Part shown: one piece after another, positions 1 to 10,168 of the stretch
Position numbering within the stretch: the stretch's first letter is position 1
How the letters are laid out: each line of letters starts with the position of its first letter
Origin: Cyrtodaria siliqua
Lineage: Eukaryota > Mollusca > Bivalvia > Adapedonta > Hiatellidae
Reading direction: 5' to 3'
DNA: 64,000 nucleotides
NCBI GenBank assembly: GCA_037043455.1
Contig: JAWPHD010006813.1
Location: 1-64,000, forward strand
The notes under the pieces: model-generated
The model's input: the letters and a program-made list of their open reading frames with translations, nothing else
The model's database searches: none
What the model was told of the DNA's origin: nothing
Translations under genes and position numbers: made by a program

Positions 1-23
1 GATTTATCAGATTAGCGGTGATA

Positions 24-95
24 GTCGTGATCGTATAGTGGTTAGTACTTCGCGTTGTGGCCGCGACAACCCAGGTTCGAATCCTGGTCACGGCA
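24..95 (+). tRNA. tRNA-His (GTG)
   Basis: A 72-nt cloverleaf. The acceptor stem GTCGTGA pairs with TCACGGC using a G-T wobble, the D-arm A box is TAGTGGTTAGTA, the anticodon arm is TCGCG-TTGTGGC-CGCGA with anticodon GTG, and the T arm is CCAGG-TTCGAAT-CCTGG. The sequence closely matches the canonical animal tRNA-His. A T-run at 139-145, about 45 nt after the gene, is the first good Pol III stop. The intervening tail is conserved in the other tRNA-His copies of this window. Confidence 0.9.
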
Positions 96-421
96 GGTCT
101 GTGACAGTCGCTGTCTAACACTCGGCACAGCTAAGCAATTTTTTTCGTTATTCCAAAGAATATGAAGTTTTGGTAAATATTTTAAAACTACATTAAACTA
201 TTCTATACCTATAAAGTGTTACTACAAAACAATCCTATAAAGAATCAATGTTACAACACCGAAAATGTTAATTATTATTTTAAGCAACATTTTCAAGTTA
301 CGTATGAACATTACAAAATAGCCAGTTGCGTTAAATGACAACAAGTATTGTATATCTTATTATAAGATATCTTGTTATAAGGAATTTTAGCTTAAAAATA
401 ATACACAACGCACATCTAAAA

Positions 422-588
422 AATACCTATTGTCCCTCACACTTTCTTGACATACTCGTTCTCTTTCAATTGTTTGAATTATGTGGCTTTTCTCCTTGAC
501 ACAACCGTAAACATACTCGTTCTCTTCCAACTGCTTGAATTATGTGCCTATTCTCCTTGACACAGTCTTGAACATACTCGTTCTGTTG
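422..588. repeat. Short array of 61-bp repeat (unit A)
   Basis: About 2.7 copies of the same 61-bp unit that makes up the large satellite at 30061-43480 (hallmarks: ACATACTCGTTCTC, AACTGCTTGAATTATGTG, CTCCTTGACAC). It lies between the tRNA-His and tRNA-Asn genes. The equivalent array in unit B is at 14864-15048. Confidence 0.9.
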
Positions 589-697
589 CGCACACTAGTG
601 TAATTAGCATGTCATAACATAGCATGTGACAACTTGTGTCGACACGTCTTTTGGCAAGTTTGAATAATACGATAACGTTCATGGTAGTTAATCGGCT

Positions 698-714
698 GTC
701 TCTGTGGCGCAATT

Positions 715-764
<50 letters not shown>

Positions 765-771
765 AGGGACG
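698..771 (+). tRNA. tRNA-Asn (GTT)
   Basis: A 74-nt cloverleaf. Acceptor GTCTCTG pairs with CAGGGAC (one G-T pair), the A box is TGGCGCAATTGGTTAGCGCG, the anticodon arm is TCGGC-TGTTAAC-CGA with anticodon GTT, and the B box is GGTTCAAGCC. It matches the canonical eukaryotic tRNA-Asn nearly base for base. A T-run at 779-786 gives a close Pol III terminator. It stands alone about 600 bp after tRNA-His, on the same strand. Confidence 0.93.
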
Positions 772-906
772 ATTTAGATTTTTTTTCTTCATGTGATTCA
801 CATTTTTAGCCATATATAACAGTGTACCTTTTTACATTTCTTATTTTAATCGACGATTTATCTGAAAACATATTGTTCTAAAATTGTTGATAACTGACAG
901 ATGAAC

Positions 907-914
907 ACACAGTT
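907..914. repeat. Target-site duplication of long-TIR element, left
   Basis: ACACAGTT immediately outside the left TIR. Its partner ACACAGTC is at 4074-4081. The same pair flanks the unit B copy at 15403-15410 and 20044-20051, so insertion predates the segmental duplication. Confidence 0.75.
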
Positions 915-1893
915 ATGAGGCGCCATACGTGACTATATGTTGTAAGATAAATATATACGTTGCGTGTGAAATATATATACTGAATACAAAATATTTATGA
1001 TACAAACAAATATATACGTTACTCCGAAATATATATATTGAACACAAAATATATATGATACAGACAAATATATACGTTAATACGAAATATATATATTCTA
1101 TCCAAAAAATATATCACACAAATATATATGTTATTCCTAGAAATATATATTCTGAAAAATATATATTCTGTTTTTAAATATATAGTGTAGACGCAAATAT
1201 ATACGTTAATCTGAATATTTTTTCCCTTAATTCATATATTGGAGACGCAAACATTTATATGTTATACCGAAAATATATTCGCTTTATAAAAAAATATATT
1301 GTCAGTCTTAATATATTGAAGATGAAAATATATTAGATGAAAATAAATAGTTTCTCTAAAATAAATATATTGCAGACACAAATATATCAATGAAATATCG
1401 ATAAATAATGGTGCGAACTTCTGGGTGACCGAAACTAAATAAATATTTGTTTTCCAAATATATCGATCGGAACTGCATCAATTTTTTTTTTCAAAATTAA
1501 TTATTTCCGATGATCTACGGAAATGAGCGAGTTTGTACGATTGCCAAATATATATGACTTTCGCAAATAAATACGTTGGCGTAGACTGCTACACTGTCCC
1601 GTTTTTCATGGGTGGCGATTACCTATGAGCCAAAAGTATGTTTTTAATAAATCATCCAGTCACAGATGAATTAATTCATCGGTATTATATTTAATTCAAT
1701 TAACTTTATTGATTCACTACTTTTTTTGAAACCACTTAATCAAACTTAAAACAATCGATGTTTTGTGAAATAATCCGGAGTGTTTTTACAAACCATCTAA
1801 TCGAACTTGAAACGATTCAATGCAATGCTAAACAGTTCAATCGGAAACATGAATCATTATAGCTCTCCCTCTTACGAATTGAATGTTGTTTAA

Positions 1894-2196
1894 CGGCTTA
1901 TCAACACAGTATATGTTATTTAGAGCCGCCCCAGAGAGAGGAGAAGGATACACAGGAATCCGGGAACCGTGTCCTACTCTTAGTATCGAATATATTCCTA
2001 TGGTTCTTCAACGTGCTCGAAGGATAGACCGATACACAGGACCGCCGGTTTAGGTCTCCATCCGAAGGACGAGGCTAAGGGAAAGTGTTTTGCCCAAGAA
2101 CACACCGACGAATCTCAGTGGCACCACGGAGGATTGAACCCGTGAACTCCGGTTACAAATCCGCCGCGCTACCGACTGCGCCACGCCAGTCGAGGC
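1894..2196 (-). mobile_element. tRNA-derived SINE inside the long-TIR element (unit A)
   Basis: Read on the minus strand from 2196, it opens with a tRNA-like head: A box TGGCGCAGTCGGTAGCGCGG, B box GGTTCAATCC, then CCGTGGTGCCACT. A conserved body follows: GTGTTCTTGGGCAAAACACT, CTTCGGATGGAGACCTAAACC, GGTCCTGTGTATCGG. The anticodon stem does not pair, so this is a SINE head and not a tRNA gene. The same family recurs at 59786-60068 on the minus strand and, as the duplicate, at 17847-18150. Confidence 0.8.
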
Positions 2197-2794
2197 CACG
2201 CGCCTGATGCATTCGGATAATGGTCAGATACCACTATTGATTTGGGGCTTCTGATTGGTTGAAAAAAGTATAGGTCTATTAGGGCATATAGTCAGATTGT
2301 AAGGTAGATTCTGATTGGATTAAATTACCCAAATCATAACAAATCCCCATAAAACATCAAAATATTATGTTTCCATCATAAAACATGTTGATTTAGGATA
2401 TTTTGACTGAAATTTGCATATTTATGGATACAATTTTACAGAGAGTATATTTGCAAAAAGTAAAATTTCTTTACTGCCATTCTCGGGGTGGCCACCTTCA
2501 GTGAACTATTAGGGGCTGAAAGCATCAGATTATCCCCAATTTGCTGGTCATTTTTGAGTGTCTCTAAGATAGTTCTTTAAAATCAGTTAGGTTTTATCAT
2601 CCATTCGGATATAGGAATAGGGGTTGTAGGCCAAAAGGCTATAATGGAGGACTATGGGAAATGCAATAGTGGTATATGACCTAAAATAAACATTATTGAG
2701 GTGGTGGAACGGAGGGTGGGGTATACGGTTTACGTGATCAATACTTTGGTAAGAAGATGGTGCATCGACGAATCTGATATGTCACGACAGTTTC

Positions 2795-3151
2795 TTGTAT
2801 TACAAAACTACTTTTAGACAAAGTATGATCATTATCGCTGTCGCGTATTTCAATATCAGCATACTCGTGATACTGGCTATTACACTAACGAGGTCTGAAC
2901 CAAGGCCTGAAATTGCGGGTTGCTTAACAAAAGAAAGAAATAATATTCTATCTGAAAGACAGCATGGTTTCAGAAAGAAGAGATACTGTGAGAGCCATCT
3001 CATAATCATGCTCCAGGACTTAGTATCTGGTCTAAATGACAAACAACAGAGAGATGCCATTCTGCTCGACTTCGGGGATTGCGTAGACCCCAATCAGAGA
3101 TTTTTTAACCTGTTTTTAACTGCACTTGGACCGGTCACCACTTGTACTTAG
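2795..3151 (+). pseudogene. LINE reverse transcriptase fragment (118 codons)
   Basis: The open frame contains NILSERQHGFRKKRYCESHL followed by LVSGLNDKQQRDAILLDF. This matches the fingers/early palm region of non-LTR retrotransposon RTs, in which QHGFRxxxSCExxL is followed by a DxxxxLDFxxAFD motif. After ILLDF the expected KAFD reads GDCVD and homology ends, so no catalytic YxDD is present. It is a broken fragment captured inside the long-TIR element and is not expected to be functional. The duplicate at 18747-19103 differs by a few residues, including S to R in YCESHL. CR1/Jockey-type affiliation is inference. Confidence 0.7.
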
Positions 3152-3194
3152 TTCACCACATGTGCGAGTATGTTCCGGACGAACCAGGCACATT

Positions 3195-3281
3195 AGAAGA
3201 CGAAGAAGGAGAAGAAGAAGAAGAAGAAGAAGAAGAAGAAGAAGAAGAAGAAGAAGAAGAAGAAGAAGAAGAAGAAGAAGA
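3195..3281. repeat. (GAA)n microsatellite, ~87 bp (unit A)
   Basis: Nearly pure GAA/AAG purine tract inside the long-TIR element. The unit B allele at 19146-19252 is about 107 bp with AAAA interruptions, so it has changed length since duplication. Arg-, Lys- and Leu-rich frames across it are artefacts. Confidence 0.95.
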
Positions 3282-4081
3282 TCAATAGTTCTTCGTACGT
3301 TAGACGGCTGGTCGTCCATTTTTTGCGGATTCGTTATGTTTTCGTGGTAAAGGAACTCCAACATGCGGAACACTTCTCGGATATGACTCGGACGCTGGGA
3401 AATACGCTCTTTAAATTTGGCTTGTCTCGAGTTTAAAAAACGGGACAGTGTAGCAGTCTACGCCAACGTATATATTTGCAGCACAGTCTATGCCAACGTA
3501 TATATTTGCAGAAGGCATATATATTTGGAAAACAAATATGTATTTAGTTTCGGTCACCCAGAAGTTCGCACCATTTATTTATCGATCTTTCATTGATATA
3601 TTTGTGTCTGCAATATATTTATTTTAGAGAAACTATTTATTTCCATCTCAAATATTTTCATCTTCAATATATTAAGACAGACAATATATTTTTATAAACC
3701 GAATATATTTTTCGGTATAACATAAATGTTTGCGTCTACAATATATATATTAGGAAAAACATATATTCAGACTGACGTATATATTTGCGTCTACAATATA
3801 TATTTAAAAACAGAATATATATATTTTTTTCAGAATATATATTTCTAGGAGTAACATATATATTTGTATGATATATATTTTTGAACAGAATATATATATT
3901 TCGGAGTAACATAATATATTTGTCTGTATCATATATATTTTGTATTCAATATATATATCTCGGAGTAACGTATATATTTGTCTGTATCATATATATTTTT
4001 GTATTCAATATATATATATTACACACAACGTATATATTTATCTTACAACATATAGTCACGTATGGCGCGTCATACACAGTC

Positions 4082-4550
4082 GCTAGCTTAATTGCTTATT
4101 GATGCAACCTAACTAAAAATTACGACTTAGATACTAACCTTTTTTTTTACATATAACAAAATGTGTAGCATTAAATAATTCACATTCAGATTAACCGGTG
4201 AAATAAAAATAAATAACTGAATGATTTGACTATTTTGTCCTTGTTAGAGGAAAATAAGAAAAGAAAGATCTGGGCTTGTATAGATCTATTTGATAACCAA
4301 TATAAATGTATGTTACCGTTAAAAATATGTTATAAATACAAAAAGGCAATAGCTTAGAAAGCCACTAAGAAGGTACTCAATGACTTGGCAGAAGCCAGAG
4401 CAACACATTTTACCATGTTCCATTCCATTCTTATTAAAACTGGCAAACAGCGCATATCTTTGTCTGTAACCTGGCATTGCATGATACTGAATCTGCTTAC
4501 TTATTGATGATATTCACAAAGTCCATCGCACAAGTACCAGGACCCTTGTA
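4082..4550. other. Non-coding AT-rich spacer
   Basis: Between the long-TIR element and the minisatellite. No coding frame, RNA gene or repeat recognised. It is repeated in unit B at about 20052-20520. Confidence 0.6.
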
Positions 4551-5640
4551 TTGTAATACTACCATGACCACATATACCACATTGATAACAGATTACTAAC
4601 ATCACATGTCTTACTATCATGGTCACTCTGTATCATATTTTCTACTACCATGACCACTGTATATCACATGTATTACTACCGTGACCACTGATATCGCATT
4701 TAATACTACCATGACTAATAAGACTAAATACCACATTTATTACTACCATGACAACTGAATATCCCATGTATTACTACCATGACAACTGTATATCACATGT
4801 ATTACTACCAATGACCACTGTATATCACATTAAATACTACCATGACTAATAAGACTAAATACCTCATTTATTACTACCATGGCCACTGAATATCCCATGT
4901 ATTACTACCATGACAACTGTATATCACATGTATTACTACCATGACCACTGAATATCCCATGTATTAATACCATGACAACTGTATATCACATGTATTACTA
5001 CCAATGACCACTGTATATCCCATTAAATACTACCATGACTAATAAGACTAAATACCTCATTTATTACTACCATGGCCACTGAATATCCCATGTATTACTA
5101 CCATGACAACTGTATATCACATGTATTACTACCATGACCACTGAATATCCCATGTATTAATACCTTGACAACTGTATATCACATGTATTACTACCATGAC
5201 CACTGTATATCACATTAAATACTACCATGACTAATAAGACTACATACCACATTTATTACTACTATGACCACTTAATACCTGATTTGTTACTACCATGACC
5301 ACTGAATATCCCATTATTACTACCGTGACCACTGAATACCCCATTTATTAATACCATGATCTATGTATTCTACATGTATTACTACCATGACCACTGATAC
5401 CACATTTATTACTACCATAGCCACTGAATACCCCATTCATTACTACCATGACCACTGAATACTCCATTCTGTACTAGAGAAAGAGTATGATAATGGACCT
5501 TTGGAAACGGCCGATCACGACATGAATACTGAATACCCCATGTATTACTACCATGAGTTATGTATGCTACATGTATTACTACCATGACCGCTGATACCAC
5601 ATGTATTACTACCATGACCACTGTATACAATTTATTAATA
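4551..5640. repeat. ~31-bp minisatellite (unit A)
   Basis: Variants of ATTACTACCATGACAACTG followed by TATATCACATGT repeat about 35 times with a period near 31 bp and many shortened units. Higher-order blocks are visible: a run including CATGACTAATAAGACTAAAT recurs at about 4710, 4845 and 5035. A copy of the dispersed module GAGTATGATAATGGACC is embedded at 5485. The partner array in unit B is 20521-21590. Confidence 0.9.
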
Positions 5641-7408
5641 ATATACCTCATGTCAAACACCCATGTTAAATTTCCATAGACTTTTATTTCCCTATTTTTG
5701 TAATATATCATATGGCTTGTAACCTCACCATTTGGAGTGATGTTACTCATTGGTAGTCATTTTTGTAATTTAAACCTAGAATAAGTTGTACTGTCTTATG
5801 ACTGTGAAGTCAAAGAAAGTTTATATATATTGGAATGTCCTATGCTAGCAGTGTATGTATTCGCAAATGAAAATCAGTGAACACTTAATAAATGGCGGAC
5901 GAAAAAAAAGCAAAATGACGTAAATTACTTAAAACACCATACAAACAAAACAAATATCAAATACTGTTGTCAAACGAAAAAGTAACATTTTCTAAAATGT
6001 AACGCTTACCATGTAAATGCTGATGTAATTGGGTACGTATTATATAGGAGCATACATACCCTACTTGTTTTCTATTCATTCATAGGTTCGTGTTAATATT
6101 ACACACTACGAAAACGATGGTGGTTACATTATGTTTAATTCAGTAAAATACTTGAACTAAATGTCACAAATCAATTTCCTTTGATACTGCACTCTGTTCT
6201 AATTGACAAAGTCTTTTTTTGTGTATTTATATATACTCGAGCATATTTGTGTTTTACTTATATTGCATATTAATGCTGCCTTGTTGATTAGAGAAGAGTT
6301 CATGGTTGAGATTTCTTTATTTACTCTGTCCTGTTTTAATGGGATGACAGTAGGGTAAGTGTGAGGTTTGGTGCACCCTAGAACCTGGTTTAAACCCCTA
6401 GCGGCCTTTTTGCCACTGACCGTTCCAAGGCGGTAGCCCTATTGTCAACCCGTTTGTGTGTGTGATGTCTTATATGGCCTTTTATTTATCTTTAAAGTTT
6501 TCCTGTCATGTTTTGTTTCATGAACATTTTTATGTTGATTTGAATCGAAATCAATACACAACAATAGATATTTACAATATACACATTGCAATAACTGTGA
6601 AAAGCGAGAATAAGGTTTTATTTGATGACGTAGAAAACTTTGAACAGGTATATTAATCCACAGGGAAATGTATTTATCAATGATCTGGCAATAGTTGTGC
6701 AGCTATGCAATTCAGATTTACCTCATTTCCCCGTGCAGTCACGCAGTGGTAAAAGTAGTATCTACGTCAGGCAAATAATACTTATTTTTACATACAGCTT
6801 AGCAGCGGTTTCAATATATGTTTCTCTCCGAGACTATCAAGAAATGTTCAAATTATGTTTAAGAGTTAAATTTGTTAATTTATACTACTACAAAAATGGT
6901 GGACATTCATCTTTAAAGTTGTTATTTGTTTCTGTGTGTGTTTGTGGTTGACTGTCGTCCTTGAATGCTACTTTTCCTGTTCGATATTTTTATATCTATA
7001 TTGGATATAATCATTATGTAGGAATACTGTTTTCTACGGCTGTTTATACTGTTTATATTTTTGCAGTAAAGCGCCTTATAAATACATATATTTCCATGAA
7101 TATTTAACAGATATATAAACAACATGTTTTATACCTAAACATTGTTAATATAGAACATCGTGATTCAATAATGGGATACTGAAGAACTTAATTATTATAG
7201 TTTGAAGTTTTGTAAAAATCAAAGCATCACATTAATAACTGATACATAAAATGTTTGTGTCCGTGTTAAAAGTTAGAAGAACAGAAAAGAACGATCTGTA
7301 CGTATTTATATCTACTTGATAACCCAATATACATGTATGTTACCGTGAAAACTATTTTCTCAACTGCCATTATTTTCCACTTGAGTAACACCATGCTTCT
7401 ACATAGTG
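5641..7408. other. Non-coding spacer
   Basis: AT-rich sequence with short frames only (largest near 6640-6951) and no recognisable protein similarity. The matching unit B region (21591-23607) breaks these frames, supporting non-coding status. Near 6000-6500 the identity between units drops sharply. Confidence 0.6.
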
Positions 7409-7474
7409 TAGATCGTATAGTCGTCAGTACTTAGCGTCGGTCGCTGTCTAACGCTTGGCACAGATAAGTGTTTT
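7409..7474 (+). pseudogene. Internally deleted tRNA-His module
   Basis: TAGATCGTATAGTCGTCAGTA corresponds to the 5' part of the tRNA-His module, then jumps to its 3' tail (GTCGCTGTCTAACGCTTGGC ACAG) and a T-run. The anticodon and T arms are missing. The unit B partner is at about 23608-23672. Confidence 0.7.
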
Positions 7475-7569
7475 TTTGTATTCCTAAGAATCGTTTGTTT
7501 GTAGAATGTTTTACGTCATTTTCAACACATGTAAGGTTATATATGACGGTCGATATTTTTTTGTGTGGA

Positions 7570-7733
7570 GACAGACCACCTACTTTTCCTGGGTAGAACC
7601 AGTACCGTACGACACCCGCCAACCTTAAGAATCGACACTTCCTCACTTGCAAGTCGAGCTCCCAGTGGGATTCGAACCCGCAACGGTGAGAAGCGAATGT
7701 TTACAACGCAACGTCATTAACCATTCGCCACCG
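7570..7733 (-). mobile_element. tRNA-derived SINE, second family (unit A)
   Basis: On the minus strand the head reads TGGCGAATGGTTAATGACG (A box), a long variable-arm-like stretch, then GGGTTCGAATCCC (B box). The body follows with GGTACTGGTTCTACCCAGGA near 7590. The same family is found at 23772-23936 (duplicate) and at 49045-49243. The head resembles a class II (Leu/Ser-type) tRNA, but no functional anticodon arm was found. Confidence 0.7.
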
Positions 7734-8086
7734 ATATATATAGTAGCGGCAACAGCTAAGGTCATATGACGACTTTTCAAGCTTTCATTGATGGAGAAAT
7801 ACCCCACGTGCCCCTCCGGGCAATTTTCGTGCACTGCCGGGCACCATGGTAGAACCACCGACGTTCCATGAATATATAAATCATATATCTTAATAATCGA
7901 TACCTACAAAATGTTAATACAAAATATCGTGATTCAATAATAGAATACTGGAGAGCTTTATTATTATAATTTGCAGTTTTGTAAAATTTAGAGAGTCACG
8001 TATCCATATTTCTGTTGCGTTAAATTAAAATAACTTATAATTAATAATCTTATTATTTTAAAGAATATGTGATGAAATATCTGAAT

Positions 8087-8323
8087 ATTGTCATGAGCCG
8101 TATTTGTATGATATCACTCATTTGAATAGGTGATATCACTGATTCAGATTTAAATGAGTGATATCACCTATTCGAATAAGTGATATCACTCATTCAAATA
8201 TGTAATATCACCCATTCAATAGGTGAAAGCGCCCTTTCGTAATAAGTGATATCATTGTTTCGAACAGATGATATCACCCATTCAATAGGTGATACCACGC
8301 ATTCAGATATCACCAAATGGTAT
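8087..8323. repeat. Array of GTGATATCAC palindromes (unit A)
   Basis: About ten copies of the perfect 10-bp palindrome GTGATATCAC, or close variants, are spaced about 21-22 bp apart and joined by CTATTCGAATAA / TCATTCAAATA linkers. Direct and inverted readings are nearly equivalent. Unit B partner: 25486-25724, with substitutions and one small insertion. Function unknown. Confidence 0.85.
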
Positions 8324-8682
8324 TAACGTGTTATACGGCGCCCCATATATTTACGATATTCAATTATATCATGAATTAAGCATTTGAATTCCAATTCTTT
8401 TGGATCGTAAATATTGCAGAAGGAGTCTGTAACTGGTCTCTTACGGATGGCGGGTATGTTATCCTGTGTGTAATGCTATTATTTTATTCTTTCTGTCTTC
8501 AATACATGAAGAAGAAACGAAAATCGAGATGTATCCGTTTTACCTTGCCTTTGACGATATTATGGCTGATCTGAGCCGGTGCACAATCCCTACCGCTTAG
8601 ATCTTTGGTTAAACATTTCATTTCACGTAAAACTACGGTTGTACATAGTGTAAGCTACGCAGTTGTCATCTTAGCGCTGATA

Positions 8683-8751
8683 GCAGTGATCGTATATAGT
8701 GGTTAGTACGTTGTGGCCGAGACAACCCAGGTTCGAATCCTGGTCACGGCA
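8683..8751 (+). pseudogene. Degenerate tRNA-His copy (unit A)
   Basis: Same module as 24-95, but it lacks the CTTCG bases before the anticodon arm and has an extra TA in the D arm, so the anticodon stem cannot form. The T arm, acceptor 3' strand and downstream tail (GTGACAGTCGTTGTCTAACA) remain. Probably a pseudogene, 69 nt. Confidence 0.8.
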
Positions 8752-9581
8752 GACCTGTGACAGTCGTTGTCTAACACTCGGCACGGCTAAGCATTGCTTT
8801 TTTATTCCTAAAAATCAACATAATTATATAAATACATACGTTTGTATGAATATTTATAAATCGTTTAGGATAAATCTAACCTGCTGTATATTGTAAATTC
8901 GTCTGATAAATATATGTAAACCAGAATAGAGGTGTATATTGACCTATTGATGCGTATCTGTGGTTTTGATGCATGTCTGATATCTCCACAATTTGATTAA
9001 TATAACGCTTGAAAATCTATGGAGAAAATGGTTCAACTGGTAGAGTAGAGGTAGTATTTCAAACTCGAGAGGAACTGAAACGCTAGCGTTTAAAAAGCAG
9101 ACTCTGTGTTTTTAGTTTTATATATACATGCTTTTTTATATTATTGTTTATTATTTTTCATTTAAATTACATGTATTTGTTAGAGACCTTAGGCCTTACA
9201 TTTTTGTATGATTATGATGTTTTGTATAAAATCTACATGTGGATCTAATTCAATAATTGATGAGATTTTCTTAAACGTTTATACTTTTCTGCAATAGTCA
9301 CAATACTTCCGTTCAACCAAGCATTAAACATAACGTATATCTGACTGACAAGGGCTTATTCAATACATAAGGAAATATGTGATTTGCACGTGTATTTATT
9401 CCACCTGCTATTCACGTGGTTTCCTTCAGCTGGTTTGACCAGTTATTTCGTTTAATCCTTATGTTATTAATTATAAATACGTCATCAGTTTCAGAAATTT
9501 GTTTTAAATAAAAATGCAACTTAGAGCAATTTTGACCTGTTTAAAAAGCACTAAATGTGCATATAGTAATTAAAAATGTCA
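8752..9581. other. Non-coding spacer
   Basis: AT-rich, no gene recognised. Repeated in unit B at about 26153-26921, with small indels including TA runs there. Confidence 0.55.
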
Positions 9582-9663
9582 TACCTAAAGTAGATTCGAA
9601 CCAACTACCGAGGAGGGGAAACTATCATTTTAGGCATAGCGCCTATAACCACTGAGCCAATCT
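9582..9663 (-). pseudogene. tRNA-like (class II) element, unit A
   Basis: The minus strand reads GATTGGCTCAGTGGTTATAG (A box), a long variable region and GGTTCGAATCTACTTTAGGTA (B box). Boxes are present, but a paired anticodon stem and acceptor stem are not evident, so I call it a tRNA-like relic or SINE head. Partner: 26922-27003. Confidence 0.55.
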
Positions 9664-10126
9664 TTTATACAGGTTATATTCCACTAAATCAGCCGGATGT
9701 GCTCGCCTGGTGCATTCGAAAGTAGTTCTGTATTAAAGAGCGCCAATTTTCTTTTTTTTAAATTGTTTTTATTGCAGTTTCCTTTTAATTTTTGCCTTTA
9801 CCTATATTCTGGACATGTTATTGATATTTGAAAAGGCAGCTCATCAATTTTTTGACAGCTGTTTATGTATATTTCAGAAGTGAAAGTATACATGGTATGA
9901 AATTGCAAGGGGTAAAAATAACGTTGACCTTTGACCCGGTGTTAGTACAGTGCTGAAGAAAACTTTCTTAGAAGATATTAACCCCGCATCCAACACCCCC
10001 CAAACTTTCCTTGTTGATGTTTAATAGCAGACATATTTATTTGCATGATAAAGTAAGTTTCCCAGAATTCTAACCAGGTTTGAGATTTTAACAGGTTGTC
10101 AACATTCTCACTTTACCTTGGACACT

Positions 10127-10168
10127 CATTTATGCTATTATAAGGTTATAATAGCGTAAATGAGTCTC
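10127..10168. repeat. Short hairpin
   Basis: ACTCATTTATGCTATTATAA faces TTATAATAGCGTAAATGAGT, a near-perfect inverted repeat inside the second inverted-repeat element. A direct repeat of the segment TAGCGTAAATGAGTCTCCAT follows once more at about 10200. The hairpin is kept in unit B at 27466-27507. Confidence 0.75.

Larger units (their letters stand above)
915..4073. mobile_element. Long-TIR DNA transposon, 3159 bp, non-autonomous (unit A)
   Basis: Bases 915-1606 read as the reverse complement of 3432-4073: the left end ATGAGGCGCCATACGTGAC and the right end GTCACGTATGGCGCGTCAT are inverted, and so are the inner borders ACACTGTCCCGTTTTT / AAAAACGGGACAGTGT. The arms are AT-rich arrays of short sub-repeats (AAATATATACGTTACTCC...). 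The element is flanked by ACACAGTT (907-914) and ACACAGTC (4074-4081), a likely 7-8 bp target-site duplication. The interior (1607-3431) holds a SINE, a LINE RT fragment and a GAA tract but no transposase. Long TIRs plus a 7-8 bp duplication recall Foldback/Galileo (P superfamily) or hAT-like elements. The superfamily is not established. Confidence 0.85.

Noticed and set aside
2113..2190. Genuine tRNA gene on the minus strand
   Set aside because: A and B boxes are good but the anticodon stem does not pair, and a SINE body follows; treated as a SINE head.
3116..3373. Poly-Leu, poly-Arg and poly-Lys open frames across 3116-3373 and 19068-19407
   Set aside because: They are translations of the GAA/TTC microsatellite in several frames on both strands.
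3881..4102. Ile/Tyr-rich frames in the long TIR (also 15409-15618, 17213-17446, 19890-20072)
   Set aside because: Product of ATATAT-rich sub-repeats; composition-driven.
5412..5750. 112-codon minus frame and its partner 21317-21700
   Set aside because: Translation of the 31-bp minisatellite (recurring VVMVVIHV words).
7643..7858. Minus-strand frame of 71 codons starting MVLPWCPAVHENCPEGHVG
   Set aside because: It overlaps a tRNA-derived SINE and short flank; the partner in unit B is fused by chance to a LINE insertion. No protein family recognised.
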